From positions 99,602 through 163,601 of the forward strand of contig NZ_WHZU01000006.1 in NCBI RefSeq assembly GCF_010667655.1: a stretch of 64,000 bases of DNA, given 5' to 3'. Shown one piece after another: positions 43,815-52,101 of the stretch; positions within the stretch are counted from its first letter, which is position 1, and each line of letters begins with the position of its first letter. The notes under the pieces were generated by a model. The model did no database searches and had not been told where the DNA came from. It worked only from the letters and a program-made list of their open reading frames with translations. Position numbers and translations under genes: made by a program. Source of the DNA: Bifidobacterium saimiriisciurei (GTDB lineage: Bacteria > Actinomycetota > Actinomycetes > Actinomycetales > Bifidobacteriaceae).

Positions 43815-44615
43815 ATGAGAATCTACAATTTCACGGACAACGACGACGTTGACATCGTGGCCCAGCAGGGCATCTTCCAGGTCATCGAATGGAAGCGCGA
43901 TCTTTCGGTCGGATACGGCGACGCCATCGGCGCCTACTTCGCCTCCGAGATGAACGTTCGTCGCCGCCAGGTCATCTGCAATCTCAACGGCCGTGTCGGC
44001 GCCACCGTGCAGGCCGGCGCCATGCAGTGGGTCGCCGGCAACATCGAGGCCACGACCGGTGTGAAGGGCGTCGGCGACTTCATCGGCAAGATGGCACGCG
44101 GCGCCGTCACCAAGGAATCCGCCATCAAGCCCGAATACGTCGGCAGCGGCGTCCTCGTGCTTGAACCCACCTACCGGCACATCCTGCTGCTCGACCCCAT
44201 GCGTCAGATGGGCGGCAGCATGACCGTCAACGACGGACTGTTCTACGCCTGCGAATCCACCGTCAGCCAGCGCGCCGTCATGGTCTCCCGCCCCAGCGCC
44301 ATGGTCGCCGGCGGTGAAGGCCTGTTCAATCTTGCGTTGGAGGGCGCCGGCACGGTCGCCCTCGAATCGCCCGTCCCCGCATCCGAACTCGTGACCATCG
44401 ACCTCGAAAACGACGTGCTCAAGATCGACGGCAACTTCGCCATCGCGTGGACCAGCGGCCTGCAGTTCACCGTCGAGCGCTCCGGCAAGACCCTCATCGG
44501 TTCCGCGGCCAGCGGCGAAGGCCTCGTCAACGTCTACCGAGGTTCCGGACGAGTCCTCCTCGCGCCGGTCGCCTCGCCGACGATGGGCATCAACGCCGGT
44601 TCCGGCACGGTGTGA
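43815..44615 (+). CDS. AIM24 family protein
   Basis: 266 residues from ATG 43815, preceded by GGAAAGGAACGG. The sequence shows the repeated beta-strand and glycine pattern of AIM24 (PF01987): IEWKRDLSVGYGDAIGAYFA (abbreviated by its ends), VQAGAMQWVAGNIEATTG with the family's MQW.GN signature, GSGVLVLEP and the C-terminal VERSGKTLIGSAASGEGLVN. AIM24 proteins are widespread in bacteria; named for a yeast mitochondrial protein, their bacterial role is unknown, though a TNF-like trimeric fold has been described for the family. No signal peptide. It is monocistronic, with the next gene convergent. Confidence 0.87.
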   Translation: MRIYNFTDNDDVDIVAQQGIFQVIEWKRDLSVGYGDAIGAYFASEMNVRRRQVICNLNGRVGATVQAGAMQWVAGNIEATTGVKGVGDFIGKMARGAVTKESAIKPEYVGSGVLVLEPTYRHILLLDPMRQMGGSMTVNDGLFYACESTVSQRAVMVSRPSAMVAGGEGLFNLALEGAGTVALESPVPASELVTIDLENDVLKIDGNFAIAWTSGLQFTVERSGKTLIGSAASGEGLVNVYRGSGRVLLAPVASPTMGINAGSGTV

Positions 44616-44650
44616 TTCGATTCGACGGAGGCGCGCCGCCTCCATCGCCA

Positions 44651-45178
44651 TCACAGGAAGAGGACGGTGATGATGGCCAAAGCGCCGATCACCGTTCCTC
44701 CCGCCGCGGCGAACCGTATGCGGGGCTGATGCAGCACGGTGGCCGAAAGGCAGTTCACCAGGCCGAGCACGGTGCCGACGATGGCGACGGCGAGCGCGAT
44801 GGTGAGCGGAACCTTCGGTATGAAGCACAATACGATGGCGACGATGCCGAGAATCACCGCCACGGCGCTCAGCTGCTGGACGGCCGTGGAACTGGTCTCT
44901 TCGTCCTCTTCGTCCTCATCCTCGTCGACGTCGTCGGCTTCGTTGGTGGTGGGGTCGACGACATCGGTTTCGTTCGGGGCGGCGGCATTGCCGGCGGCTT
45001 CGGGGAAGTTGGTGGCGTCGGCTAGGTCATTGTCGGTCTCGTCGGAGAGGTCGGCAGCGGAATCGTTGGAAGCAATGGGGGCGTCATCCGACGGGTTCGC
45101 CGGCGTCTGCCGTTCGCGATTACGGTCGTGCTCGTGCATCGGTCCGTCGGGCCGGGGCTCGTCGTCTTCCTCGTTCAT
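44651..45178 (-). CDS. Small membrane protein with acidic cytoplasmic N-terminus (DUF4190-like)
   Basis: 175 residues from ATG 45178, chosen for GGGAG six bases upstream. The first 100 residues are highly acidic and disordered-looking, ending with a run of Asp and Glu (DVDEDEDEEDEE). Two hydrophobic helices follow (about 105-125 and 130-150) and a third at the C-terminus (155-175), with the loop CFIPKVPLTIALAVAIVG (shown in part) resembling DUF4190-type membrane proteins. There are no catalytic residues. Convergent with the AIM24 gene and divergent from the surface protein at 45433. Function is unknown. Confidence 0.65.
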   Translation of the reverse strand: MNEEDDEPRPDGPMHEHDRNRERQTPANPSDDAPIASNDSAADLSDETDNDLADATNFPEAAGNAAAPNETDVVDPTTNEADDVDEDEDEEDEETSSTAVQQLSAVAVILGIVAIVLCFIPKVPLTIALAVAIVGTVLGLVNCLSATVLHQPRIRFAAAGGTVIGALAIITVLFL

Positions 45179-45432
45179 GATGCTCCCTGTCTTTTCTTGC
45201 TCTCTCGTTGCCATAGTAGGTCCGATGTCGTGCGATGTCATGTCGTGAACAATGCCATCAACGTGTTGAAATAAGCGAGATACAATACAGGCTATAGGTA
45301 AGGGGCATAACGGATGCCGCGTCGGCGCGAAGCGACCGCGTCGGCAGGCCGTTATGCATCGGCATGAGGTCGGGGCGCAGAAGACGTCGCGCCGGCGGAT
45401 GCCGTATGAGCACGGTATGAAGAGTAGAGGCG

Positions 45433-47277
45433 ATGAGCATGCGCGCACGCTGGGGTAGGAATTTCCGCGGTAATGACTCCCGTTGTGGGAATTCCCAGAG
45501 TGGAGATTTCCGCAGTGATGATTCTCGTGGCAGGGATTCCTTCGGACGGGATTCGAAAATCGGTCGGTTGACTGCGGCCATTGTGGCCGTGGCGACGTTG
45601 GGATTCGTGGCCGTGGCGCCGGGGACGGCATTCGCGGCGTCTGGCACGGCCGGCGGTGCGGGGAACGCGGCCGGTGCGACTGCCGGCGCGATTGTCGCCA
45701 ACTCGGGAGGTTTCTCGACGGGTGATAGGACGAACGGCGGTCCGAACGCGGCATCCGGCTCCGACGACCCGACGGTCGGCAACGGCTCGTCCGACGATGC
45801 GGCGTCCAATGGCGTTGCGTCCGGCGGCGCCTCCTCCAACACCTCCAATACAGGTGGTTCCAACGCCGGAGACGAGTCCAACGGCAATGCTGACACCGAT
45901 ACCAACGGTAATGCTGATGGCAATGGCGATGCGAGCCGTGAGTACAGCACCGAGATCACGTTCACGGTCAACGGCCATCACACCACCGTGACCCACACCT
46001 ACACTGGCAGCCTCGACGTGACCGTGCCCAGCGACACCGAACTGAACGTGCCGGAAGGCTATGTGATCGTCGGATGGAAGTCGTCGACCGGCGTGACGTA
46101 CTCCGCCGACCTGCTCGGCGCGAAGGTGAGCGGCGAGAAGACGGTGACCTTCACCGCCGTGCTGGCGCAGCAGCTGCCCGACCTGCCGTCCACGAGTGCG
46201 CAGGTGCATGTGCGGTTCGTGATTCCGAACGTGGCGAACGCCGTCGTCAGCACCACGGTGGACCGCGGCAGTTCGTATGCCGACGCCTATGCGGCCGTGA
46301 GATCGCAGATCGAATCCCGTATGCCGGCGAACCTCAGGATCACCGGCTGGCATGCGCTGCTCCACACCTACAAGGCCGACCTTTCCGATGCCGGCACAGC
46401 GAACGTGGACACGACCTTCTTCGCCGTCTCCGACCTGCAGGCCACGAACACGCAGATCATGTTCTCGGTGGGCAACCTGTTCGTATTGGAACGCGTGAAG
46501 ACCGGCTCGTCGCTTTCGGAGGCGCTCGCCGCCAAGCAGGGCGTGATCAATGCGCTGGTTCCGGCCGGCTACAGCATCACCGGCTGGACCGACGAGCTCA
46601 CCGGCAAGACGTATGACGTCAATCTTTCGGGAGGCGTGGCCGAAGGCTGGAACATGCATCTGGTCGCCACGCTGAAGAACAACGGCGGCAACGGTGGCAG
46701 CGGCAATGGCGGCGGTTCCGTTGGTGACGCGATTCATGCGACAGTGACCTTCATCTGGAAGGATGCGGCCGGTGCGACGCATCAGAAGCAGTCGACGGTG
46801 CTCAAGGGACTGTGGCTGCTCAGCGGTGACATCCCCTCGCCGCAGGCCCCGAGCGGTATGATGCTGGACGGCTGGTATTCTGCGTCGGGTGCGCGATTCA
46901 ACCGGTTCCTGCCGGTGCGCGCGGACGCCACCTACACGGCACGATGGAAGAAGATTCCCTCCGTCGGTGGTGGTTCCGGCAATACTACGAACGGTACGGG
47001 AGTCTCGGGGGCCGGGGCCGGCTCGGGACTGACGTCGTCCGGTAACGGCTCGGCCGCCGCGAACCGTACCGCCGCCCAGCAGTGGCTGGCGAATTCGCAG
47101 GGCAAGACGCCGGTCGCCGAGCAGAACAGGACGCTCGCGACCACCGGCACTGCGATTGCGGCCGTTGCTCTGGTTTCGGCCGCGCTGCTGCTCGCCGGCA
47201 CCTTCGTCTCCATGCTCAAGGCGTCCCGTGGCGGCGAAGCTGGTGCGTCCGGTGTGTCTACGGGCGAAGGAAAGTAG
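45433..47277 (+). CDS. Secreted surface protein with InlB-type repeats and LATTG sorting-like signal
   Basis: 614 residues from ATG 45433 with AGAGG upstream. Residues 8-41 are seven imperfect five-residue repeats (GRNFR GNDSR CGNSQ SGDFR and so on), encoded by 15-bp DNA repeats, before the signal helix (42-68, cleavage near AFAA). A Gly/Ser/Asn-rich stretch follows to about 170. Repeated beta domains (about 175-500) carry the Y.I.GW motif (YVIVGW, LRITGW, YSITGW), and LDGWYSASGARFNRF...YTARWKK is an InlB B-repeat/Flg_new-type domain. LATTG at 568 with a hydrophobic helix and a basic residue resembles a sorting signal, but 16 extra residues follow. It is probably a wall adhesin. Confidence 0.82.
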   Translation: MSMRARWGRNFRGNDSRCGNSQSGDFRSDDSRGRDSFGRDSKIGRLTAAIVAVATLGFVAVAPGTAFAASGTAGGAGNAAGATAGAIVANSGGFSTGDRTNGGPNAASGSDDPTVGNGSSDDAASNGVASGGASSNTSNTGGSNAGDESNGNADTDTNGNADGNGDASREYSTEITFTVNGHHTTVTHTYTGSLDVTVPSDTELNVPEGYVIVGWKSSTGVTYSADLLGAKVSGEKTVTFTAVLAQQLPDLPSTSAQVHVRFVIPNVANAVVSTTVDRGSSYADAYAAVRSQIESRMPANLRITGWHALLHTYKADLSDAGTANVDTTFFAVSDLQATNTQIMFSVGNLFVLERVKTGSSLSEALAAKQGVINALVPAGYSITGWTDELTGKTYDVNLSGGVAEGWNMHLVATLKNNGGNGGSGNGGGSVGDAIHATVTFIWKDAAGATHQKQSTVLKGLWLLSGDIPSPQAPSGMMLDGWYSASGARFNRFLPVRADATYTARWKKIPSVGGGSGNTTNGTGVSGAGAGSGLTSSGNGSAAANRTAAQQWLANSQGKTPVAEQNRTLATTGTAIAAVALVSAALLLAGTFVSMLKASRGGEAGASGVSTGEGK

Positions 47278-47292
47278 CGCGTTCGTGGATTC

Positions 47293-47812
47293 GCGGATTG
47301 CGCCGTGATTCGGTCGTTTGCGGCGCAATCCATTGAAATCTGATGACTCACGGGGTGGATTGCATCGCGATTTGAGAGATTTGCGGTGTAATCCACCGCG
47401 ATTGAATGGAGTGGATGGATTGCACCACAAATCGGTGTAATTGCGGCGTGGTCCATGGGAATCGGGTGGTTTTCGATGGATTGGGCTGCATTTTGATGAT
47501 TTTGCGGTGTGGTCCATCGGAAAATCGCCGGGTTGATTTTTGGAACGTTGGAATCATGCGGTTTCTTTGAATCGGATTGCCGTCCGGCGATGGACTGCGG
47601 CGCATTTATGCGAAAATACGGTCCAATCCATCGGATTTCGATGATTCCCGATGGACTGGACCGTGATTCGGTCATTTTGCAGCCTAATCCATGGGAATCG
47701 GTTGGTTTTCGATGGATTAGGCTGTGCTTCGGGCGTTTTATGCCGTAGTCCATTAGAACTGGTCGGTTTGTGATGAGTTGAATCGTGTATGGCATAGTTA
47801 CGCCACAATCCA
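47293..47812. repeat. Array of eight 40-bp imperfect palindromes spaced about 61 bp
   Basis: Units (about 40 bp each) lie at 47293-47332, 47356-47395, 47416-47455, 47477-47516, 47591-47630, 47652-47691, 47713-47752 and 47773-47812. Each starts TGGATT or TGGACT and ends ATCCA or GTCCA, so the arms pair; the middle 12-14 bases vary. Steps are 63, 60, 61, 114, 61, 61 and about 61 bp. Two spacers are nearly identical (TGGGAATCGG.TGGTTTTCGA). No coding gene is seen in this stretch; several frames stay open on the minus strand only because the repeat lacks stops. Confidence 0.88.
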
Positions 47813-47814
47813 TC

Positions 47815-47848
47815 GAAAAAAGGCTCCTCTCGGAGTCGAGAGGAGCCT
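47815..47848 (-). terminator. Rho-independent terminator of the ilvBN operon
   Basis: AGGCTCCTCTCG (47821-47832) pairs perfectly with CGAGAGGAGCCT (47837-47848) around GAGT. On the minus strand it is followed by TTTTTT, fitting an end for ilvB-ilvN about 160 bases after the ilvN stop. It abuts the palindrome array. Confidence 0.92.
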
Positions 47849-48008
47849 AAGTGCAAAGACCAGTCGTCGATTTTTGAGGTCGGCTGAGTCTAGCAGTGTC
47901 AAAAGCCAACCGAAGTCGGTCGAAAACCGGTCGAAAAGCGGCCGGCGAAAGCCAGCCTCAGTCGGTCGGAAGTCGGTCGGAAACCGACCAACCGACCGAA
48001 GCCGGAAG
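47849..48008. repeat. Low-complexity GTCGGTCGAA repeats between ilvN and its terminator
   Basis: From about 47898 to 48005 the sequence is built from short imperfect repeats of GTCGGTCG and its complement CCGACCGA, such as AGTCGGTCGGAAGTCGGTCG (20 bases) and ACCGACCAACCGACCGA. It forms the 3' untranslated part of ilvBN. No ORF or known RNA is recognised. Confidence 0.7.
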
Positions 48009-48563
48009 TCAGCGGCCCTTGATTTCGGAGCCGACGACCTTTTCGCTCAGGGCGCGCGGGCCACGGGTCAGCGCGACGGAGCCGGAACGCACGAGCTCGA
48101 TGATGCCGTAGTCGTCGAGCAGCGCGAGCAGCGAGTCGAGCTTCTCGCCCGAGCCAGTGGCCTCGATGACCAGCGATTCGGGATGCATGTCGACCACGCG
48201 GACGCGGAACGTCTGCACGATCTCCAGCACGTCGGAACGGGTCTTCGCGTCGGCGGCAACCTTGACGAGCACGAGCTCGCGGTTCACCGTGTTCGCGGAG
48301 TCGAGGTCGACGATCTTGAGCACGTGAAGCAGCTTGTTCAGCTGCTTGATGATCTGCTCGAGCGGAATCTGGTCGACGTCGGCGGTCACCGTCACGCGGG
48401 AGATGTCCGGACGCTCGGTGGGGGAGACGGACAGCGAGTTGATGTTGAACGCGCGACGGGCGAACAGGCCGGAGATGCGGGCCAGAACGCCGGGACGGTT
48501 CTCCACCAGCACGGAAAGCGTGTGACGCTGGGAGCCAGGCTGCGAAGCGGGATAGTTTGCCAT
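48009..48563 (-). CDS. ilvN: Acetolactate synthase small (regulatory) subunit
   Basis: 184 residues. The N-terminal ACT domain is clear: RHTLSVLVENRPGVLARISGLFARRAFNI (abbreviated by VLVENRPGVLARI and RRAFNI), then SLSVSPTERPDISRVTV. The C-terminal half has RELVLVKV and VIEATGSGEKLDSLL, as in IlvN/IlvH. The subunit binds valine and confers feedback control on the catalytic subunit, encoded 19 bases upstream in the same operon. Length is slightly above E. coli IlvH (163). The small subunit follows the large one, and a repeat-rich 3' untranslated region leads to a terminator at 47815. Confidence 0.97.
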   Translation of the reverse strand: MANYPASQPGSQRHTLSVLVENRPGVLARISGLFARRAFNINSLSVSPTERPDISRVTVTADVDQIPLEQIIKQLNKLLHVLKIVDLDSANTVNRELVLVKVAADAKTRSDVLEIVQTFRVRVVDMHPESLVIEATGSGEKLDSLLALLDDYGIIELVRSGSVALTRGPRALSEKVVGSEIKGR

Positions 48564-48582
48564 GTCTAAAATCCTTTCCCTG

Positions 48583-50472
48583 TCAGGCCTGAATGCCCTT
48601 GAGCGGCTGGACGCCGGGCTTGTAGGTCACGTCGCTGTTCGAGGCGCCGGCGGCGACCATCGGCCACACCATGGCGTCCTTCCACACGCGGAAGTCGATA
48701 AGCACCGGGCGGTCGTTGATCTCGTTGGCCTTCCTGATGGCCTCCTCGGCCTGTTCCTTGGTGAACACGCGCATGCCGACGCAGCCATATGCCTCGGCGA
48801 GCTTGACGAAATCGGGGACGTCCATGATTTCGTTCTCGCCCTCGCCGATGACGTCGCCCTGCCTGGCCTCGCCGTCCAGAAGGTTGGTGGCCGAGTAGTG
48901 GTTCTTGTAGAACAGCGTCTGCCACTGACGGACCATGCCGTACACGGAGTTGTTGAGGATGGCGATCTTCACCGGCAGATGGTCGAAGAATGCGGAGGCG
49001 AGCTCCTCGCTGGTCATCTGGAAGCTGCCGTCGCCGTCGATGAGCCACACCGGCTTCTTGCCGTCGAAGTCACGGTCGGAGCCGACCTGGGCGCCGAGCG
49101 CCGCCGGCAGGCCGTAGCCCATGGTGCCGAGGCCGCCGGAGGAGATCCACGAATGCGGCTTGTGGAAGTCGATGAACTGCGCGGCCCACATCTGATGCTG
49201 GCCCACGCCCGACACCCAGATGGTGCTCGGGTCAGCCTGACGGCTCAGCTCCTGGACGACCCACTGCGGGGCGAGCGTGCCGTCGGGGGATTCGTCGTAC
49301 TGCATCGGGTATTTCTCGCGAAGATCGTTGATGACGTCCCACCAGGCGTCGAGGTCCGGCTTGCCATTGATGGCCTGATAGCGCTCGATCTCGGGGGTGA
49401 GGTCGTCGAGCACGGTGGCCACGTCGCCGACGATCGGCACGTCGGCCTGACGGTTCTTGCCGATCTCGGCCGGATCGATGTCGATGTGGATGACTCGGGC
49501 CGCCGGCGCGAAGTCGGGCAGCGAGCCGGTGACGCGGTCGTCGAAGCGGGCGCCGATGGCGACCAGCAGGTCGCACTGCTGCACGGCGCCGGTGGCGGCG
49601 ATCGTGCCGTGCATGCCGAGCATGCCGAGCACGGCCGGGTCGGATTCGGGGACGATGCCGCGGGCCGGAAGCGTGGTGACGATCGGGGCGCCGGTCACTT
49701 CGGAAAGACGCTTGACCTGCTCGCCGGCGTCGGAACGCACGGCGCCGCCGCCCACGTACAGCACCGGGCGGTATGACTGGCCGAACAGCTTGGCGGCGTT
49801 GGAGAGCACGCGGCCATGGGCCTTCGTGGTGGGGTTGTAGCCGGGCAGGATCATGCGCTGCGGCCACGAGTAGTAGAGTTCCTCGGTCTGGGCGGTCTTG
49901 GTCAGGTCGACGACGACCGGGCCGGGACGGCCGGTGCGGGCGATGTGGTACGCCTCGGAGAGCACGCGTGGGATGTCCTGCGCGCTGGTGACGAGGTACG
50001 AGTGCTTGACGACCGGGTAGGTGATGCCGACGATATCGGCCTCCTGGAAGGCGTCGGTGCCGATGGCGTTCACGCCCACCTGGCCGGTGATGACCACCAT
50101 GGGGATGGAGTCCATGTTCGCGTCGGCGATGGCGGTGACCACGTTGGTCGCGCCGGGGCCGGAGGTGACGATGCACACGCCGACCTTGCCGGTGGCCACG
50201 GCGTAGCCTTCGGCCGCGTGGCCCGCCGCCTGCTCATGGCGGACCAGCACGAAGCGGAACTTCGTGTCGTCGTTGATGGCGTCGTACACGGGAAGGATCG
50301 CGCCGCCGGGCAGGCCGAAGACGTCCTCGACCCCCAGGTCCTCCAGCGTACGGACCACGGCCTGTGCGCCGGTCATCTTCTCCCCGTTGACGATGCGCTT
50401 GTCTGCCGTCAGCTTCTCGACGGGGCCTTTGGGTACTGCACTGAATGCCTGCAGAGGTGTGGGCAATGCCAT
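48583..50472 (-). CDS. ilvB: Acetolactate synthase large (catalytic) subunit
   Basis: 629 residues from ATG 50472. The thiamine-diphosphate enzyme motifs are present: VFGLPGGAILPVYDA with VRHEQAAGHAAEGYA (the activating Glu), SGPGATN, the FAD/central domain around GARFDDRVTG, and the ThDP/Mg site with GDGSFQMTSEEL and ILNNSVYGMVRQWQ. It condenses two pyruvates (or pyruvate and 2-oxobutyrate) in branched-chain amino acid synthesis. It forms an operon with ilvN. The 286-base upstream gap shows no T-box or evident leader peptide with Leu/Val/Ile runs, so attenuation is not apparent. Confidence 0.97.
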   Translation of the reverse strand: MALPTPLQAFSAVPKGPVEKLTADKRIVNGEKMTGAQAVVRTLEDLGVEDVFGLPGGAILPVYDAINDDTKFRFVLVRHEQAAGHAAEGYAVATGKVGVCIVTSGPGATNVVTAIADANMDSIPMVVITGQVGVNAIGTDAFQEADIVGITYPVVKHSYLVTSAQDIPRVLSEAYHIARTGRPGPVVVDLTKTAQTEELYYSWPQRMILPGYNPTTKAHGRVLSNAAKLFGQSYRPVLYVGGGAVRSDAGEQVKRLSEVTGAPIVTTLPARGIVPESDPAVLGMLGMHGTIAATGAVQQCDLLVAIGARFDDRVTGSLPDFAPAARVIHIDIDPAEIGKNRQADVPIVGDVATVLDDLTPEIERYQAINGKPDLDAWWDVINDLREKYPMQYDESPDGTLAPQWVVQELSRQADPSTIWVSGVGQHQMWAAQFIDFHKPHSWISSGGLGTMGYGLPAALGAQVGSDRDFDGKKPVWLIDGDGSFQMTSEELASAFFDHLPVKIAILNNSVYGMVRQWQTLFYKNHYSATNLLDGEARQGDVIGEGENEIMDVPDFVKLAEAYGCVGMRVFTKEQAEEAIRKANEINDRPVLIDFRVWKDAMVWPMVAAGASNSDVTYKPGVQPLKGIQA

Positions 50473-50758
50473 GTCTTCCTCTCATCCTTTGGCAGCCGCA
50501 TATTGCGGGACGTGCCATAACTACGTAAACGGAAACAGGATATCTCGTCGACCGTGCCGCATGGCGGTGTGCTCCGAAGTGCGGACGCGGCGGGGATGCC
50601 GGCCGCTGGACGCTTGTGGCGTCGGCGGCGATGACGTTATGCGCTACAGTCTATGCGCTGGTGTCGTCAGCGCGAAAAGCCGAATCGCGCGGTTTTCGCG
50701 GTCGTGCGCGGTTATCCGCGGCCGGGCCGTCTCCGGCGCCTGCCGCTTTCCGCCGCTT

Positions 50759-51589
50759 CTACTGCTCGTCGAGCGCATGCCAGGCGCGTTCGGCCGCGGC
50801 GAGCTGGGCCTTGCGCTTGGAGGAGCCGGTGGCGGAGGCGAGCTCCCTGCCGCCGTCGCCGAGCAGCACGTGCGCGGTGAACTCCAGCCGGTATTCCGGT
50901 CCGCCGACCTCCATGCGGTACACGGGCTCGGGCAGTCCCATCTTGTGGGCCTTCACCGTGAGCGACGTCTTCCAGTCGAGCGCCGGGCCGGCCTGCGTGT
51001 ACTTCGCCAGCTCGCCGTCGATGAGGCCGTGCACCACGTTGCGGGCCACGTCGATGCCGTGCTCGACGTACACCGCGCCGATCAGCGATTCCACGATGTC
51101 GCACAGAATCGAATCCTTGTCGGCGCCGTTGTCGTCGGCCTCGCCGTGGCCGAGGAGGATGTACGGGCCGAGATGCAGCTTCGTGCGCGCGATTTCGGAG
51201 AGCGACTCCTCGGAGACGGTCTTGGCGCGGATCTTGGCCATCTGGCCTTCGGAGAAGTCGGGGTGGTTGAAGAACAGCGTCTCCGTGGTGACCAGTTCGA
51301 GCACGGCGTCGCCGAGGAATTCAAGGCGCTCGTAGTGCGGCATGCCCTCATGCTCGTGCGAGTACGAGCGGTGGGTGAGCGCGCGGATGAGCAGGTCGGG
51401 GCTGATCGTGGCGCCGAGGGCGTTCAGCAGGCGGGCGGTGGCGTCGCCGGGGCGGTAGTCGCTGGTCTTGTCGTGGGCCACGGTGTCGGTCAGTGATGAG
51501 GCGTCGGAGGCGGCGTCGGTGGCCGGTGCGTTGCGGCGGGCGTCGGCGGTATTGGCGTCGGCGGCGCGGTTCTTGTTCTTCTTCGTCAT
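50759..51589 (-). CDS. rnc: Ribonuclease III
   Basis: 276 residues from ATG 51589 (MTKKNKNRA); longer frames upstream lack support. After a 45-residue Ala/Asp-rich extension, the endonuclease domain has THRSYSHEHEG and the signature ERLEFLGDAVLEL with the metal-binding Glu/Asp, and DIVESLIGAVYVEHG with the second acidic pair. The dsRNA-binding domain is at the C-terminus (DWKTSLTVKAHKMGLPEP, then GSSKRKAQLAAAERAW). It processes rRNA precursors and other double-stranded RNA. It follows rpmF on the same strand in the usual actinobacterial order YceD-rpmF-rnc, but a terminator lies between them. Confidence 0.96.
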   Translation of the reverse strand: MTKKNKNRAADANTADARRNAPATDAASDASSLTDTVAHDKTSDYRPGDATARLLNALGATISPDLLIRALTHRSYSHEHEGMPHYERLEFLGDAVLELVTTETLFFNHPDFSEGQMAKIRAKTVSEESLSEIARTKLHLGPYILLGHGEADDNGADKDSILCDIVESLIGAVYVEHGIDVARNVVHGLIDGELAKYTQAGPALDWKTSLTVKAHKMGLPEPVYRMEVGGPEYRLEFTAHVLLGDGGRELASATGSSKRKAQLAAAERAWHALDEQ

Positions 51590-51700
51590 AATGCGTCCCA
51601 GTCTAGTTCTCGCTCTGCCCGAGGCCGCGACGAACGGAACGGCCCGCCGAAAGCGGTCGAATACCACAGAATACGGTTAAATGCATAAATGCGGTCGAAT

Positions 51701-51738
51701 ACAAAAGAACCCCGCCACCCGTCGATGGCGAGGTTCTT
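51701..51738 (-). terminator. Terminator after rpmF
   Basis: On the minus strand AAGAACCTCGCCA pairs with TGGCGGGGTTCTT (one G-U pair) around an 8-base loop and is followed by TTGT. It lies 20 bases after the rpmF stop, before rnc. Confidence 0.85.
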
Positions 51739-51758
51739 GATGTCAGTGGTTCACGCAA

Positions 51759-51953
51759 TCACTTGGAGAACGTGGACTTCACCGCGGAGCGGTAGACGCG
51801 ACCGCGGAACTGGCCGCAGTTCGGGCAAGCCATGTGCGGGAGCGTGCGCTCGCCGCAGTTCGGGCAGGCCACCGTAGCGGCGGCGGAAGTCTTCCAGTTG
51901 GCGCGACGCGAATGGGTATTCGCACGCGACGTCTTGTACTTGGGCAGTGCCAT
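51759..51953 (-). CDS. rpmF: 50S ribosomal protein L32
   Basis: 64 residues. [21 protein letters not shown] matches the L32 start (abbreviated: [18 protein letters not shown]); two CPNC motifs ([20 protein letters not shown], 20 residues) form the zinc ribbon. The C-terminal [11 protein letters not shown] tail is slightly longer than in enteric L32. It is a structural protein of the large subunit. It sits downstream of the YceD-family gene, as in most bacteria, with a 148-base gap and its own terminator. Confidence 0.97.
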   Translation of the reverse strand: MALPKYKTSRANTHSRRANWKTSAAATVACPNCGERTLPHMACPNCGQFRGRVYRSAVKSTFSK

Positions 51954-52101
51954 TTCGGACCCTCTATTTCGATCGAATTTCTTATTGAGCTTAAGCCTTC
52001 GGTATTTTAGCGCAAATTCGAAGGTTTGTCATCTTGAAGTCGGTTTGAGGTCGGTTTTCGACGGAATCAACGGCGGGACCGGCCCCGGAATCGGCGTCGG
52101 C

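Noticed and set aside
45352..47517. Long minus-strand frames over the 45.4 kb surface gene and the palindrome array
   Set aside because: They run antisense through a gene with a clear signal peptide and then through stop-poor repeats; composition differs from neighbouring proteins.
47293..47812. CRISPR array
   Set aside because: Units and spacers both vary and resemble each other between positions; the units are palindromes with diverged centres, and no cas genes are present. Real CRISPR repeats would be near-identical with unique spacers.
50473..50758. T-box or leader-peptide attenuator ahead of ilvB
   Set aside because: No T-box consensus, no short ORF rich in branched-chain codons with an RBS, and no terminator/antiterminator pair could be seen in the gap.
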